Below are positions 8,858 through 16,642 of a stretch of 32,038 bases of DNA, one piece after another. A program made the position numbers and the translations under genes. The stretch's first letter is position 1. The number at the start of each line of letters is the position of its first letter. Origin of the DNA: RGIG5612 sp045627365 (GTDB lineage: Bacteria; Bacillota; Clostridia; Lachnospirales; Lachnospiraceae); the NCBI GenBank assembly GCA_045627365.1, contig JAZQNN010000054.1, positions 1-32,038 on the forward strand, given 5' to 3'. The notes below the pieces were generated by a model that saw nothing but the letters and a program-made list of their open reading frames with translations, searched no databases and was not told the origin of the DNA.

Positions 8858-9304
8858 TTAACGAAGCTTGTCGAGGAGGCTCTCGCCTTTCTTCTTTTTC
8901 TTGGCAGGCTCCGGGATCGGACCTCTCACCCTCTTGGCAGAAATTACATAAATGCCGGCAACCTGTGCCTTGACCTCCTGCTTCGGCAGGAGTGTTTTGT
9001 ATACTTCGGGATCACATACAAGGCTCATTACCCTGTTGGTGACCTTGACCTTCAGAATCGGCATTTTACCGATATTGGCCCTCTTCGGCATGGATTCCGT
9101 TACAACTTTCGGAAGGTTGGCGTCTTTCAGCCTCATCTTCTTCATATCTATGATGTAGAAGGACATCGGCATAGCCTGTGCCTTCAGCTGATCCATCTGC
9201 TCATCTTGTTTCTTCTGTGCCTTTTTGCCAAGGATCATCAGCACAACAAGGGCAATTATGATTGCTCCGATCACTGATAAAGTGATAATAAGCCATGTTT
9301 GCAT
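8858..9304 (-). CDS. Small single-pass membrane protein of unknown function
   Basis: This 148-residue protein was not recognised as a named family. Residues 4-26 are a strong transmembrane helix, followed by a basic, glutamine-rich stretch (GKKAQKKQDEQMDQLKAQ), so the remainder is probably cytoplasmic. The body has a compact beta-rich look (SFYIIDMKKMRLKDANLP, ILKVKVTNRVMSLVCDPEVY, GIYVISAKRVRG), and the tail is lysine-rich (KKKKK). The ATG at 9304 has a clear AAGGAGA ribosome site. It lies downstream of gntR across an 82-bp gap that holds a plausible promoter (TTGTAT, 17 bases, extended -10 TAGACT on the minus strand), so it may be transcribed separately. It is a real gene of unknown role. 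Confidence 0.8.
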   Translation of the reverse strand: MQTWLIITLSVIGAIIIALVVLMILGKKAQKKQDEQMDQLKAQAMPMSFYIIDMKKMRLKDANLPKVVTESMPKRANIGKMPILKVKVTNRVMSLVCDPEVYKTLLPKQEVKAQVAGIYVISAKRVRGPIPEPAKKKKKGESLLDKLR

Positions 9305-9386
9305 ATCTGTTTCTCCTTCGAACTTAAACGTATATGTAGTCTACCATCCAAATACGCAAAATACAATTGTGAAATTCTCACATTGC

Positions 9387-10049
9387 TTATTTGATGATCG
9401 TTTCGATGATAAACTCTTCCTGCTCCACGATATGTTTCTCGGTTTCATGTCCCGCTGCGTCTCCATCCCTTTTCTCCAGAGCCTCGATGATCCTGTTGTG
9501 ATCGTTCACAATAGACTCGCGGTTCTTAAGATCCTTGATGTATTCGCGTCTGTAACGGAAGATATGTTCCTTCATCTGATGGATGCCGACAATAAGACGT
9601 CCGTTGCCGGTTGCGTTGTAGATAGCGTCATGGAACTTAACATCAAGAGCCGCTATTTTTTCAACATCGGAACTGCTGATTATCTGTGCTAACTCGTTGT
9701 TTATTTCCTTCAGCTCGCCAAGCTGTTCATCGGTTATTTTTTTGCTTGCAAGAACACACGCAAGACCTTCCAGTGCGCGTCGGATCTCCAGAACTTCCCT
9801 CAGGTCTTTCTCATTAATAGAAGCGACCTCAGCTCCTTTGCGCGGAGTCATAATAACCAGGCCCTCCAGCTCCAGCTTTCTGATAGCCTCTCTTACAGGC
9901 GTACGGCTAACGCCCATTTCACCGGCAAGCTTGATCTCCATAAGCCTTTCTCCCGGCTTAAGCTCGCCGTTGATGATTGCCTCGCGAAGAGTCTTAAAAA
10001 CAATGTCTCTAAGTGGCAGATACTCATCGAAACTTAATCTCAGCGTCAT
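9387..10049 (-). CDS. GntR-family regulator, FadR/FCD subfamily
   Basis: This 220-residue transcription factor has an N-terminal winged helix-turn-helix (about 13-75, GELKPGERLMEIKLAGEMGVSRTPVREAIRKLE in part), the typical GntR signature. It is followed by an all-helical FCD ligand-binding domain (about 82-205, with LEIRRALEGLACVLA and LDVKFHDAIYNATGN). The start is ATG at 10049-10047 with AGGAAGGA upstream; the longer frame to 10082 lacks such a site. It follows ispE by 51 bases on the same strand, so it is probably the second gene of that operon. FCD regulators commonly bind TTGTATACAA-like palindromes, and three such sites precede ispE, which suggests autoregulation. The ligand is not predictable; members often sense organic acids or sugars. 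Confidence 0.92.
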   Translation of the reverse strand: MTLRLSFDEYLPLRDIVFKTLREAIINGELKPGERLMEIKLAGEMGVSRTPVREAIRKLELEGLVIMTPRKGAEVASINEKDLREVLEIRRALEGLACVLASKKITDEQLGELKEINNELAQIISSSDVEKIAALDVKFHDAIYNATGNGRLIVGIHQMKEHIFRYRREYIKDLKNRESIVNDHNRIIEALEKRDGDAAGHETEKHIVEQEEFIIETIIK

Positions 10050-10100
10050 AATTACATCCTTCCTGCAACAGTCCCGAACCATTGCCGATCTATTTAAAAT

Positions 10101-10976
10101 TTATTGGTGTACAAGATCAAATGTGTATATCCGGCCGAATCTTGCCGGATCAGCACTGAAAATATCCATGCAGGCCTGTGAAGCTTTTTCATCCGCAAAC
10201 AGTCCGAAGGCTGCGGCACCCGAGCCGCTCATCATGGCACCTTTTGCCCCGCACGAAGATAAAATATTCTTTATTTCATCGATCACCGGATGAGCCGGTA
10301 TCGTTACCTGCTCAAGCGCATTTCCCATATTCTGCGCGATCGCGGCCGCATCCGCCGCATTGATCGCTGCCAAAAGAGCCTCCATGTCCGGATGGACCGG
10401 ATCTGCTATTTCGTCATAAGCCTTGTAGCACCACGGAGTTGATACAGAGACCGGCGGTGCAACGAGTACTCCGTAAAAATCAGGGCAATCCGTCAGCTTC
10501 GTAAGGACTTCTCCGATGCCCTCTGCCAGGAAAGTTCCTTTTCTTAAGCAAAACGGCACATCGGCTCCCAATGTCAGCGCGATCTCATCCATTTCATCTT
10601 CGCCAAGCTTCAGGCCAAACAGTTCGTTCATTCCCACGATCACCGCTGCCGCGTCTGCGCTTCCTCCCGCAAGCCCCGCTGCCACAGGGATATTCTTCTC
10701 TATGTGGATCCTGACACCCTGCTCTATTCCACAGTGCCTGATCAGCGCAGCTGCTGCCTTATAGGCTATGTTGCTGCTGTCAGATGGCGCAGCCGGATCG
10801 GAGGATGTTATATCTATCGAGCCAGGTGTGTTGTCAGTGCATCCGATAGTGATCTCATCGCACACGGAAATCGTCTGCATTACCATTTTAAGCAGATGGT
10901 AACCGTCCTTCCTGCGTCCGGTGATATCCAGTCCGAGATTAATTTTGGCGTATGCTTTCAGCTTGATTTCGCTCAT
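10101..10976 (-). CDS. ispE: 4-diphosphocytidyl-2-C-methyl-D-erythritol kinase
   Basis: This GHMP kinase phosphorylates CDP-methylerythritol in the non-mevalonate isoprenoid pathway. It has 291 residues, the expected size. The N-terminus AYAKINLGLDITGRRKDGYH (residues 8-27) carries the substrate-binding lysine. The glycine-rich ATP loop PVAAGLAGGSADAAA lies at about 97-111, and the C-terminal GAMMSGSGAAAFGLF is the third GHMP motif. The ATG at 10976 is not preceded by a Shine-Dalgarno sequence, which is unusual for this window. Three GTATAC palindromes lie upstream, two of them on the predicted promoter, so expression may be set by the GntR regulator encoded just downstream. Confidence 0.95.
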   Translation of the reverse strand: MSEIKLKAYAKINLGLDITGRRKDGYHLLKMVMQTISVCDEITIGCTDNTPGSIDITSSDPAAPSDSSNIAYKAAAALIRHCGIEQGVRIHIEKNIPVAAGLAGGSADAAAVIVGMNELFGLKLGEDEMDEIALTLGADVPFCLRKGTFLAEGIGEVLTKLTDCPDFYGVLVAPPVSVSTPWCYKAYDEIADPVHPDMEALLAAINAADAAAIAQNMGNALEQVTIPAHPVIDEIKNILSSCGAKGAMMSGSGAAAFGLFADEKASQACMDIFSADPARFGRIYTFDLVHQ

Positions 10977-11004
10977 TTGTTATACGATAGTTCTGGTATT
11001 GTTT

Positions 11005-11060
11005 ATTGTATACATTATACGTCATATGCTCATTGTATACAATATGCATTTGTATACGAA
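11005..11060 (-). promoter_or_regulatory. ispE promoter with three GntR/FCD-like operators
   Basis: Three GTATAC-centred sites lie here: ATTGTATACATT (11005-11016), the perfect palindrome ATTGTATACAAT (11032-11043) and TTTGTATACGAA (11049-11060). On the minus strand a TATAAT -10 box (11019-11014) lies 17 bases from a poor -35 TTGTAT (11042-11037). The second operator therefore overlaps the -35 and the first abuts the -10 and start point. This spacing suits repression by the FCD-type GntR protein encoded next to ispE. Confidence 0.65.
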
Positions 11061-11088
11061 AAACTTATCACTTCTTTAGATTTGTCAA

Positions 11089-11112
11089 AAGAGCGGCCAA
11101 AAGGCCGCTCTT
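11089..11112 (-). terminator. Intrinsic terminator of mfd
   Basis: A ten-bp perfect stem, AAGAGCGGCC (11089-11098) and GGCCGCTCTT (11103-11112), with a four-base loop lies 14 bases beyond the mfd stop. Read on the minus strand, the 3' arm runs into TTTT. It separates mfd from the ispE promoter. Confidence 0.88.
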
Positions 11113-11126
11113 AAAAACACTGTTTG

Positions 11127-14100
11127 TTAAATCTGTTCCGGTTCGTCCGGGTTTCCCTTATCTATCAAATCCTCCATTTTGTCGAAGAAGTCCAGCAGGA
11201 GATCGCGCATGGCGTCCATCGTACTCGGCGCTTTGCTTGGCTTGTAGACAAAATACAGTCCATCCGTCACAAACCTGACCTGCCCGTTATAACTCTTCAT
11301 AAACGGATAAATCTTGTAAGTATCGATATTGGCATTCTTGAACATGCTTATCTTGTACTCACTCTTGCTTCCGGTTATCTCCGTGATGTAACGCTCATGC
11401 GCCTTGGCCTTGATGAGCGCGATCGTCAGAAGATTCTCCGTAACACGCGGGATCTCGCCGAATCTGTCTTCAAGTTCGGATCGGATGTCGTTGACGTTTT
11501 CCATGTCCACGATTCCGGAGATCTTTTTGTACATGTTCAGCTTCTCGTTGGTGTTAACGATATATGTCGACGGGATATATCCGTCTATCGACAGATCGAT
11601 CGTCGTGTCGTAATCTGCTGCCACATCGCCGCCCTTGAGAAGAAGCACGGCCTCGTTAAGCATTTTGCAATAGAGCTCGTATCCGACAGCCTCCATATGT
11701 CCTGACTGCTCTGCGCCGAGAACATTGCCTGCGCCTCTTATCTCAAGGTCTCTCATAGCGATCTTCACGCCGCTGCCAAGATCCGAGAATTCCCTGATGG
11801 CTGTAAGACGTTTTTCTGCGACTTCCCTGATAAGCTTGTCCTGACGGTACATCAGAAAAGCGTATGCAGTCCTGTTAGAACGTCCGACACGACCCCTCAG
11901 CTGATAAAGCTGCGACAGGCCATAATTATCAGCATCCTGGATGATGATCGTATTGACATTGGATATATCCAGTCCCGACTCGATGATCGTCGTCGAAACC
12001 AGAATATCTATCTCCTGATTGACGAAATCCTCCATGATGCTTTCAAGCTCTCTCGAAGACATTCTGCCGTGGGCAAATCGCACTATCAGCGACGGTGCCA
12101 AATTCTGGATCCTCGCCGCAACCTGCTCTATATTGTCGATTCGATTATATACATAGTAGATCTGTCCGCCTCTGGCCGCCTCGCGGATGATCGCCTCGCG
12201 CACAGCCTCGTCGGAATACTCCATGACATACGTCTGGATAGGGATCCTGTCGATAGGAGGCTCAGTCAGAAGGCTCATGTCTCTTATGCCCGTAAGGCTC
12301 ATGTGCAAAGTCCTCGGGATCGGTGTCGCGCTGAGCGTCAGCACGTCGACATCGTTCCTGATCTCTTTTATTTTCTCCTTATGAGCCACGCCGAAGCGCT
12401 GTTCCTCATCAATAATGAGAAGTCCGAGATCCTTAAACTTTACATCTTTGGACAGAAGTCTGTGGGTGCCTACAACGATGTCAGCCGCACCGGTCCTGAT
12501 ATCATCGAGCGCTTTCTTCTGCGCTGCGCCCGTAACGAATCTCGAAAGCATCCGGACCTTTACCGGATAGTTGGCCATACGCTGGCAGATAGTGTCGAAA
12601 TGCTGCTTGACAAGTATGGTCGTCGGTGCCAGAAAAGCGACCTGCTTGCCGTCCTGAACAGCCTTGAAAGCCGCGCGGATCGCGACCTCGGTTTTGCCGA
12701 ATCCAACGTCACCGCAGATAAGACGGTCCATGATCTTGCCGCTTTCCATATCTGACTTGACAGCCTCGATCGCTCTTAACTGATCGTCCGTCTCTTCAAA
12801 TTCGAATGAATCCTCAAATTCCTTCTGCCATGGCGTATCCGGACTGTATTCAAAGCCCTTTTTCACCTGGCGTTCCGCGTAAAGCCTTACCAGCTCGGCT
12901 GCAATATCTTTAACGGCCGCTCTGACGCGGGCCTTCGTATTAGTCCATTCCTTGCCGCCTAAACGGTTGATCTTCGGCGTAGCGCCCTCTGCTCCTGAAT
13001 ATTTCTGCACACGATCGAACTGAGTTGCAAGGACGTAAAGATTGGCATTGTTGGCATAGCGGATCTTCATGAAGTCCTTCTCGCTGCCGTCAACGGTTAT
13101 CCTCTCGATTCCGCAGTATTCGCCTATTCCGTGCTGCTCGTGAACAACATAATCGCCTATGGTAAGGTCAGTAAAGTCCTTGATCGGATCGCCCGTATAT
13201 CTCTTTTTAGTCTTTTTGCGGATACGCCTCTGACCGAAGATATCCACCTCGGATATAAGCGCAAGCTTCAGGTCCGGATATTCGAATCCTCCCCTGAGTC
13301 CGCAGACAATTACATTGGATGTCGTGTCGTTTTCCAAAAGTTCTGAGCGCAGCCTCTCCGCCCTGGTTTCGTTGGCGGCGCAAAGCGTCACATCCCATTT
13401 CTTGGATTTGTATTTCTTAAGGTCTGCAAAAAGATCCTCCGTACGTCCGTTGTATGAAGGGATGTTTCGCGTATTAACAGTGTAGGTCTTCTCAGCCGGG
13501 CATTTGCTGCTTGAATTGCCAAGCGTTGACAGATAGACGATCGGGAATGTCTCTGCCCTCGGCGGATCTGTCTCCTCGAAAAGGCGTGCCGGCTCGTCAA
13601 ATATCAGAAGCGTTTTCTTCGGGTCGAAATAACTTAGAAACTCGCTGTCTCCGATCCGGTTTTCTCCGTCCCCTCCCGGGAAGATCATGACCTCACCGAC
13701 CGACTCTATCGATCTTTGGTTGGCAACGTCGAATATCTTGATATCTTCGACGCTCTCACCCCACAAATCCAACCTGTACGGTGTCTCGGCCGTGTACGGA
13801 TAAACGTCGATAATATTGCCTCTTATTGAGAATTCGCCTCTAGAGGCGACCTGTGTTTCGTTAGAGTAGCCCAGATCCACGAGCTTTTCGGCGAGCTCGC
13901 GCTCATCGATCTCATCTCCGGCTTTTATCGTGATCATCCGTTCCCTGATCGACTCAAACGACACCAGTCTGTCGGCAAATGCATCCGGGCACGTCGTAAT
14001 TGTCATCGCATTTCCTTCAAATACGTTCCTTACGACTTCCATCCTCTGTTCAGACAGATAATTACCGCGGATGTCAGCCTTGTAAAACATCGGATCCCGC

Positions 14101-14333
14101 GGCGGATAATACGCAACGCGCCTGTCCATGGCCATGTAGTTCTCCATGATCTCCATCGCGCGGTGCTCATCAAAAGTAACGATGACCTTGAAATCAAAGC
14201 CATCGCCCAGTCCCGCCAGCAAATGTTCCGTCTGATATGGCACGCCTCCGTTTAAGGCTATGTGCCTGCCTGCTGCCAGATCAGCCTGCATTTCGGGAAA
14301 AATCTTTAATTTTTTGTAGATCTCTTCAAGCAT
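11127..14333 (-). CDS. mfd: Transcription-repair coupling factor
   Basis: Mfd is a DNA translocase that removes RNA polymerase stalled at lesions and recruits the UvrABC repair system. The product has 1068 residues, slightly shorter than the roughly 1150 typical of the family. The N-terminal UvrB-like region (about 1-330) is followed by the CarD-like RNA-polymerase-interacting domain, beginning GDYVVHEQHGIGEY at about 391. Next come the superfamily 2 helicase motor, with Walker A GDVGFGKTEVA near 545 and DEEQ near 641, the RecG-like LGAEQSGHMEAVGYELY motif, and the C-terminal TRCF domain. The ATG overlaps the pth stop in a TAATG arrangement, indicating translational coupling. The pth-mfd order is common in Bacillota. 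Confidence 0.97.
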   Translation of the reverse strand: MLEEIYKKLKIFPEMQADLAAGRHIALNGGVPYQTEHLLAGLGDGFDFKVIVTFDEHRAMEIMENYMAMDRRVAYYPPRDPMFYKADIRGNYLSEQRMEVVRNVFEGNAMTITTCPDAFADRLVSFESIRERMITIKAGDEIDERELAEKLVDLGYSNETQVASRGEFSIRGNIIDVYPYTAETPYRLDLWGESVEDIKIFDVANQRSIESVGEVMIFPGGDGENRIGDSEFLSYFDPKKTLLIFDEPARLFEETDPPRAETFPIVYLSTLGNSSSKCPAEKTYTVNTRNIPSYNGRTEDLFADLKKYKSKKWDVTLCAANETRAERLRSELLENDTTSNVIVCGLRGGFEYPDLKLALISEVDIFGQRRIRKKTKKRYTGDPIKDFTDLTIGDYVVHEQHGIGEYCGIERITVDGSEKDFMKIRYANNANLYVLATQFDRVQKYSGAEGATPKINRLGGKEWTNTKARVRAAVKDIAAELVRLYAERQVKKGFEYSPDTPWQKEFEDSFEFEETDDQLRAIEAVKSDMESGKIMDRLICGDVGFGKTEVAIRAAFKAVQDGKQVAFLAPTTILVKQHFDTICQRMANYPVKVRMLSRFVTGAAQKKALDDIRTGAADIVVGTHRLLSKDVKFKDLGLLIIDEEQRFGVAHKEKIKEIRNDVDVLTLSATPIPRTLHMSLTGIRDMSLLTEPPIDRIPIQTYVMEYSDEAVREAIIREAARGGQIYYVYNRIDNIEQVAARIQNLAPSLIVRFAHGRMSSRELESIMEDFVNQEIDILVSTTIIESGLDISNVNTIIIQDADNYGLSQLYQLRGRVGRSNRTAYAFLMYRQDKLIREVAEKRLTAIREFSDLGSGVKIAMRDLEIRGAGNVLGAEQSGHMEAVGYELYCKMLNEAVLLLKGGDVAADYDTTIDLSIDGYIPSTYIVNTNEKLNMYKKISGIVDMENVNDIRSELEDRFGEIPRVTENLLTIALIKAKAHERYITEITGSKSEYKISMFKNANIDTYKIYPFMKSYNGQVRFVTDGLYFVYKPSKAPSTMDAMRDLLLDFFDKMEDLIDKGNPDEPEQI

Positions 14334-14896
14334 TATCCGTTGTATCTGTTCATTGCGTGGTCAATGCCGTTCTCCGCCATATCGCACGCGGCGTCGGCTG
14401 CTTTACCGATCGCCTCATCTATTATCTTTCTGTCTTCGGCGGAAAATCTGCCAAGCACGAAATCCACCATCTCGTCGTTCTCTTTTCTCTTGCCGATCCC
14501 GATCCTGATCCGTGCAAATTCCTCCGTGCCCAGGCTGGATATGATGCTCTTCATACCGTTGTGGCCGCCTGCGGAGCCGGATTTGCGGATTCTTATATGG
14601 CCTGCTTCGATATCTGTATCATCATATATCACAAGCAGGTCCTTCTTTGGGTCCGCCTTGTAGAACTTCACCAGAAGCCCGACCGCGTACCCGCTCAGAT
14701 TCATAAAAGTCTGCGGCTTGATCAGAACGACCTTTTCGCCCGCGACAGTGCCCACGCCAAACAAAGCCTTGAAACGGGACTTATTGATCTTGATCCCAAA
14801 CTTCCCGGCTATTACATCCACACAGTCAAAACCCATGTTATGCCTTGTGTGCTCATATTCTTTTGTCGGATTTCCAAGTCCTGCTATCAGTAACAT
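14333..14896 (-). CDS. pth: Peptidyl-tRNA hydrolase
   Basis: This enzyme releases peptides from prematurely dropped peptidyl-tRNA, recycling tRNA. It has 187 residues, the usual size. The catalytic histidine is H19 in TRHNMGF; other conserved positions are N66 (TFMN), D93 (YDDTDI) and N113 (GGHNGMKS). The ATG at 14896-14894 has no ribosome site, but an extended -10 box (TGG TATTAT) ends six bases before it, so the mRNA is predicted to be leaderless. It is the first gene of the pth-mfd operon and diverges from murC, with the two promoters overlapping. Confidence 0.96.
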   Translation of the reverse strand: MLLIAGLGNPTKEYEHTRHNMGFDCVDVIAGKFGIKINKSRFKALFGVGTVAGEKVVLIKPQTFMNLSGYAVGLLVKFYKADPKKDLLVIYDDTDIEAGHIRIRKSGSAGGHNGMKSIISSLGTEEFARIRIGIGKRKENDEMVDFVLGRFSAEDRKIIDEAIGKAADAACDMAENGIDHAMNRYNG

Positions 14897-14902
14897 ATTT
14901 GT

Positions 14903-14930
14903 ATAATACCATACCTAAATTATTTTACAA
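14903..14930 (-). promoter_or_regulatory. Extended -10 promoter of pth-mfd (predicted leaderless)
   Basis: On the minus strand TTGTAA (14930-14925), a 16-base spacer ending in TGG, and TATTAT (14908-14903) are followed by six bases and then the pth ATG. The -35 box occupies nearly the same bases as the murC -35 on the opposite strand. Confidence 0.6.
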
Positions 14931-14952
14931 CTCAGGTGCAGTATGTTATCAT
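14924..14952 (+). promoter_or_regulatory. Promoter of murC
   Basis: TTTACA (14924-14929) and TATCAT (14947-14952) are separated by 17 bases, and each matches five of six consensus positions. Transcription should start near 14959, leaving about 35 bases before the chosen ATG at 14995. The -35 overlaps that of the divergent pth promoter. Confidence 0.72.
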
Positions 14953-14994
14953 ATTTGATTGAAAAAATAAACACAGAATGTGAAGGCACTTAAG

Positions 14995-16374
14995 ATGTCA
15001 GAACTTGATTATAACGTAAAACAGAAGATTCATTTTACAGGAATAGGCGGGATCAGCATGAGCTCTCTCGCTCATATTTTGTTGACGAAAGGGTTCACCG
15101 TTACCGGCTCTGACTGGAATGAGAGCGACCTGACCCGTGAGCTTGCGGCTATGGGCGCTACCATCTATGTCGGACAGAGGGCTGAGAACATCACCGAGGA
15201 TATCGATACCCTCGTATATACAGCCGCAGTCAAGCCTGATAATCCCGAACTCGTAAGAGCCGGTGAGCTTGGCATCCCGTGCATCAGCAGGGCGGATTTT
15301 CTTGGTCTTATGATGAAGAACTATCCGACAGCCATCTGTGTTTCCGGAACGCACGGTAAGACAACGACCACTTCTCTTGTTTCACAGATTTTGCTGGATG
15401 CCGAGACGGATCCTACTATTATGGTCGGCGGCATCCTGCCATCCATCGGCGGAAATACCAGGATCGGCGGTTCCGGCTATATGCTTGCTGAGGCATGCGA
15501 ATATACCAACAGCTTCCTTTCCTTCTTCCCGACCATCGCGGTCATCCTGAATGTCAGACCGGATCATCTGGACTTCTTCAAGGACCTCGATGATATCAGG
15601 CACAGTTTCAAGTGCTTCGCGGATCTCTTGCCTGCAGACGGCACTCTTGTCATCAACGGGGAGATTGAGAATCTTTCATACTTCACAGAGGGTCTGCCAT
15701 GCAAATTCGTAACCTACGGCATTGACGGAGATTATGACTACACGGCACGTAATATCACCTTCAACGAGAGAGCATGCGGCGCTTATGACCTTTTCATAAA
15801 AGGCGAATATATCTGTCACGTTCAGCTCGGCATCACGGGAATGCATAATGTCAGCAATTCTCTGGCAGCCGTTGCGGTTGCCGGCGATCTTGGCCTTTCG
15901 ATCGAGGCTGCCTGCGCATCATGCGGCGCTTTCACCGGCGTTGACAGACGTTTCCAGATAAAGGGCGACCTGGGCGGAGTCACCGTGGTCGATGACTATG
16001 CACACCACCCGGATGAGATCAACGCAACCATGTCCGCGGCTCTGAATTATCCGCACAAGAAGCTCTGGGTCGTATTTCAGCCTCACACCTATTCAAGGAC
16101 CGTCGCGCATATGGATGCCTTTGCCGAATCGCTTGCCAAAGCAGACGCAGTTGTCCTTGCGGATATCTACGCAGCACGCGAGCAAAACACATTCGGCATA
16201 TCCTCTGCCGACCTTCAGAAAAAAGTTGCCGAGCTCGGCACCCCTTGCTATTACTTCCCGTCCTTCGACGAGATAGAAAATTTTTTGCTGGAAAATTGTA
16301 CACAGGGTGATGTGTTGATAACTATGGGCGCGGGAGACGTTGTAAATATAGGAAATTCTCTGCTTGGCCTGTAA
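14995..16374 (+). CDS. murC: UDP-N-acetylmuramate--L-alanine ligase
   Basis: MurC adds the first amino acid, L-alanine, to UDP-MurNAc using ATP, in cytoplasmic peptidoglycan synthesis. The product from ATG 14995 is 459 residues, typical of the family; AAGG lies eight bases upstream. An in-frame GTG at 14980 would add five residues and cannot be fully excluded. The N-terminal Rossmann-like motif HFTGIGGISMSSLA (13-26) binds the UDP-sugar. The Mur ligase P-loop VSGTHGKTTTTS is at about 116-127. The central-domain motif VRPDHLDFF and the C-terminal-domain motif VVDDYAHHPDEI also match MurC. It is transcribed alone, divergent from pth and followed by a terminator. With murI in the same window, it places two early peptidoglycan steps here. 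Confidence 0.96.
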   Translation: MSELDYNVKQKIHFTGIGGISMSSLAHILLTKGFTVTGSDWNESDLTRELAAMGATIYVGQRAENITEDIDTLVYTAAVKPDNPELVRAGELGIPCISRADFLGLMMKNYPTAICVSGTHGKTTTTSLVSQILLDAETDPTIMVGGILPSIGGNTRIGGSGYMLAEACEYTNSFLSFFPTIAVILNVRPDHLDFFKDLDDIRHSFKCFADLLPADGTLVINGEIENLSYFTEGLPCKFVTYGIDGDYDYTARNITFNERACGAYDLFIKGEYICHVQLGITGMHNVSNSLAAVAVAGDLGLSIEAACASCGAFTGVDRRFQIKGDLGGVTVVDDYAHHPDEINATMSAALNYPHKKLWVVFQPHTYSRTVAHMDAFAESLAKADAVVLADIYAAREQNTFGISSADLQKKVAELGTPCYYFPSFDEIENFLLENCTQGDVLITMGAGDVVNIGNSLLGL

Positions 16375-16375
16375 G

Positions 16376-16392
16376 TTATCCACTTATCCACT
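16376..16392 (+). promoter_or_regulatory. Two near-consensus DnaA boxes after murC
   Basis: TTATCCACT occurs twice, at 16376-16384 and 16384-16392, sharing one base. Each differs from the DnaA box TTATCCACA only at the last base. They start directly after the murC stop codon and have the same orientation as the array at 16514-16540. Confidence 0.55.
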
Positions 16393-16463
16393 TTTTTTAT
16401 CACCCGAAAATGGAAAGCACTTCAGCAATCCGTTTTCAGGAAATTTAATTCAAAAACCCACAA

Positions 16464-16493
16464 AAAAAGCCACTTTTTCGAAGGTGGCTTTTT
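16464..16493 (+). terminator. Intrinsic terminator of murC
   Basis: AAAAAGCCAC (16464-16473) pairs with GTGGCTTTTT (16484-16493) around a ten-base loop. The T-rich 3' arm continues into further T residues. It lies about 90 bases after the murC stop and between the two groups of DnaA boxes. Confidence 0.82.
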
Positions 16494-16513
16494 CCATTTT
16501 TTGAAGCGCCGAT

Positions 16514-16540
16514 TTATCCATATTATCCACATTATCCACA
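16514..16540 (+). promoter_or_regulatory. Head-to-tail array of three DnaA boxes
   Basis: Three nine-base units run without gaps: TTATCCATA (16514-16522), TTATCCACA (16523-16531) and TTATCCACA (16532-16540). The last two match the DnaA-box consensus exactly. They lie about 40-60 bases upstream of the predicted dnaD promoter, a position suited to control of the helicase-loader genes by DnaA. Confidence 0.75.
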
Positions 16541-16577
16541 TTAATGCATTTGTCGGGGTTTGCCGATTTTGCCCCTC

Positions 16578-16606
16578 TTTTCAACCCAAAAAACTTGTGA
16601 TATATT
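16578..16606 (+). promoter_or_regulatory. Promoter of the DnaD-domain gene
   Basis: TTTTCA (16578-16583), a 17-base spacer ending in TGA, and TATATT (16601-16606) form an extended -10 promoter. Transcription would begin near 16613, about 30 bases before the TTG start codon, and the leader includes the AGGAG ribosome site. Confidence 0.6.
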
Positions 16607-16642
16607 GTGCGGGCATTAGATGAGATCCACAGGAGATTTGCT

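Noticed and set aside
8992..9003. Extra GntR-like site (TTGTATAC) inside the small membrane protein gene
   Set aside because: It is part of coding sequence, lacks full palindromic symmetry and has no promoter nearby.
12069..12755. 228-codon frame on the plus strand opposite mfd
   Set aside because: It lies wholly within mfd on the other strand, and its sequence shows no domain pattern.
16376..16560. Chromosomal origin of replication
   Set aside because: DnaA boxes are present, but dnaA, dnaN, rpmH and a long AT-rich unwinding region are not in the window. A regulatory or titration role is more economical.
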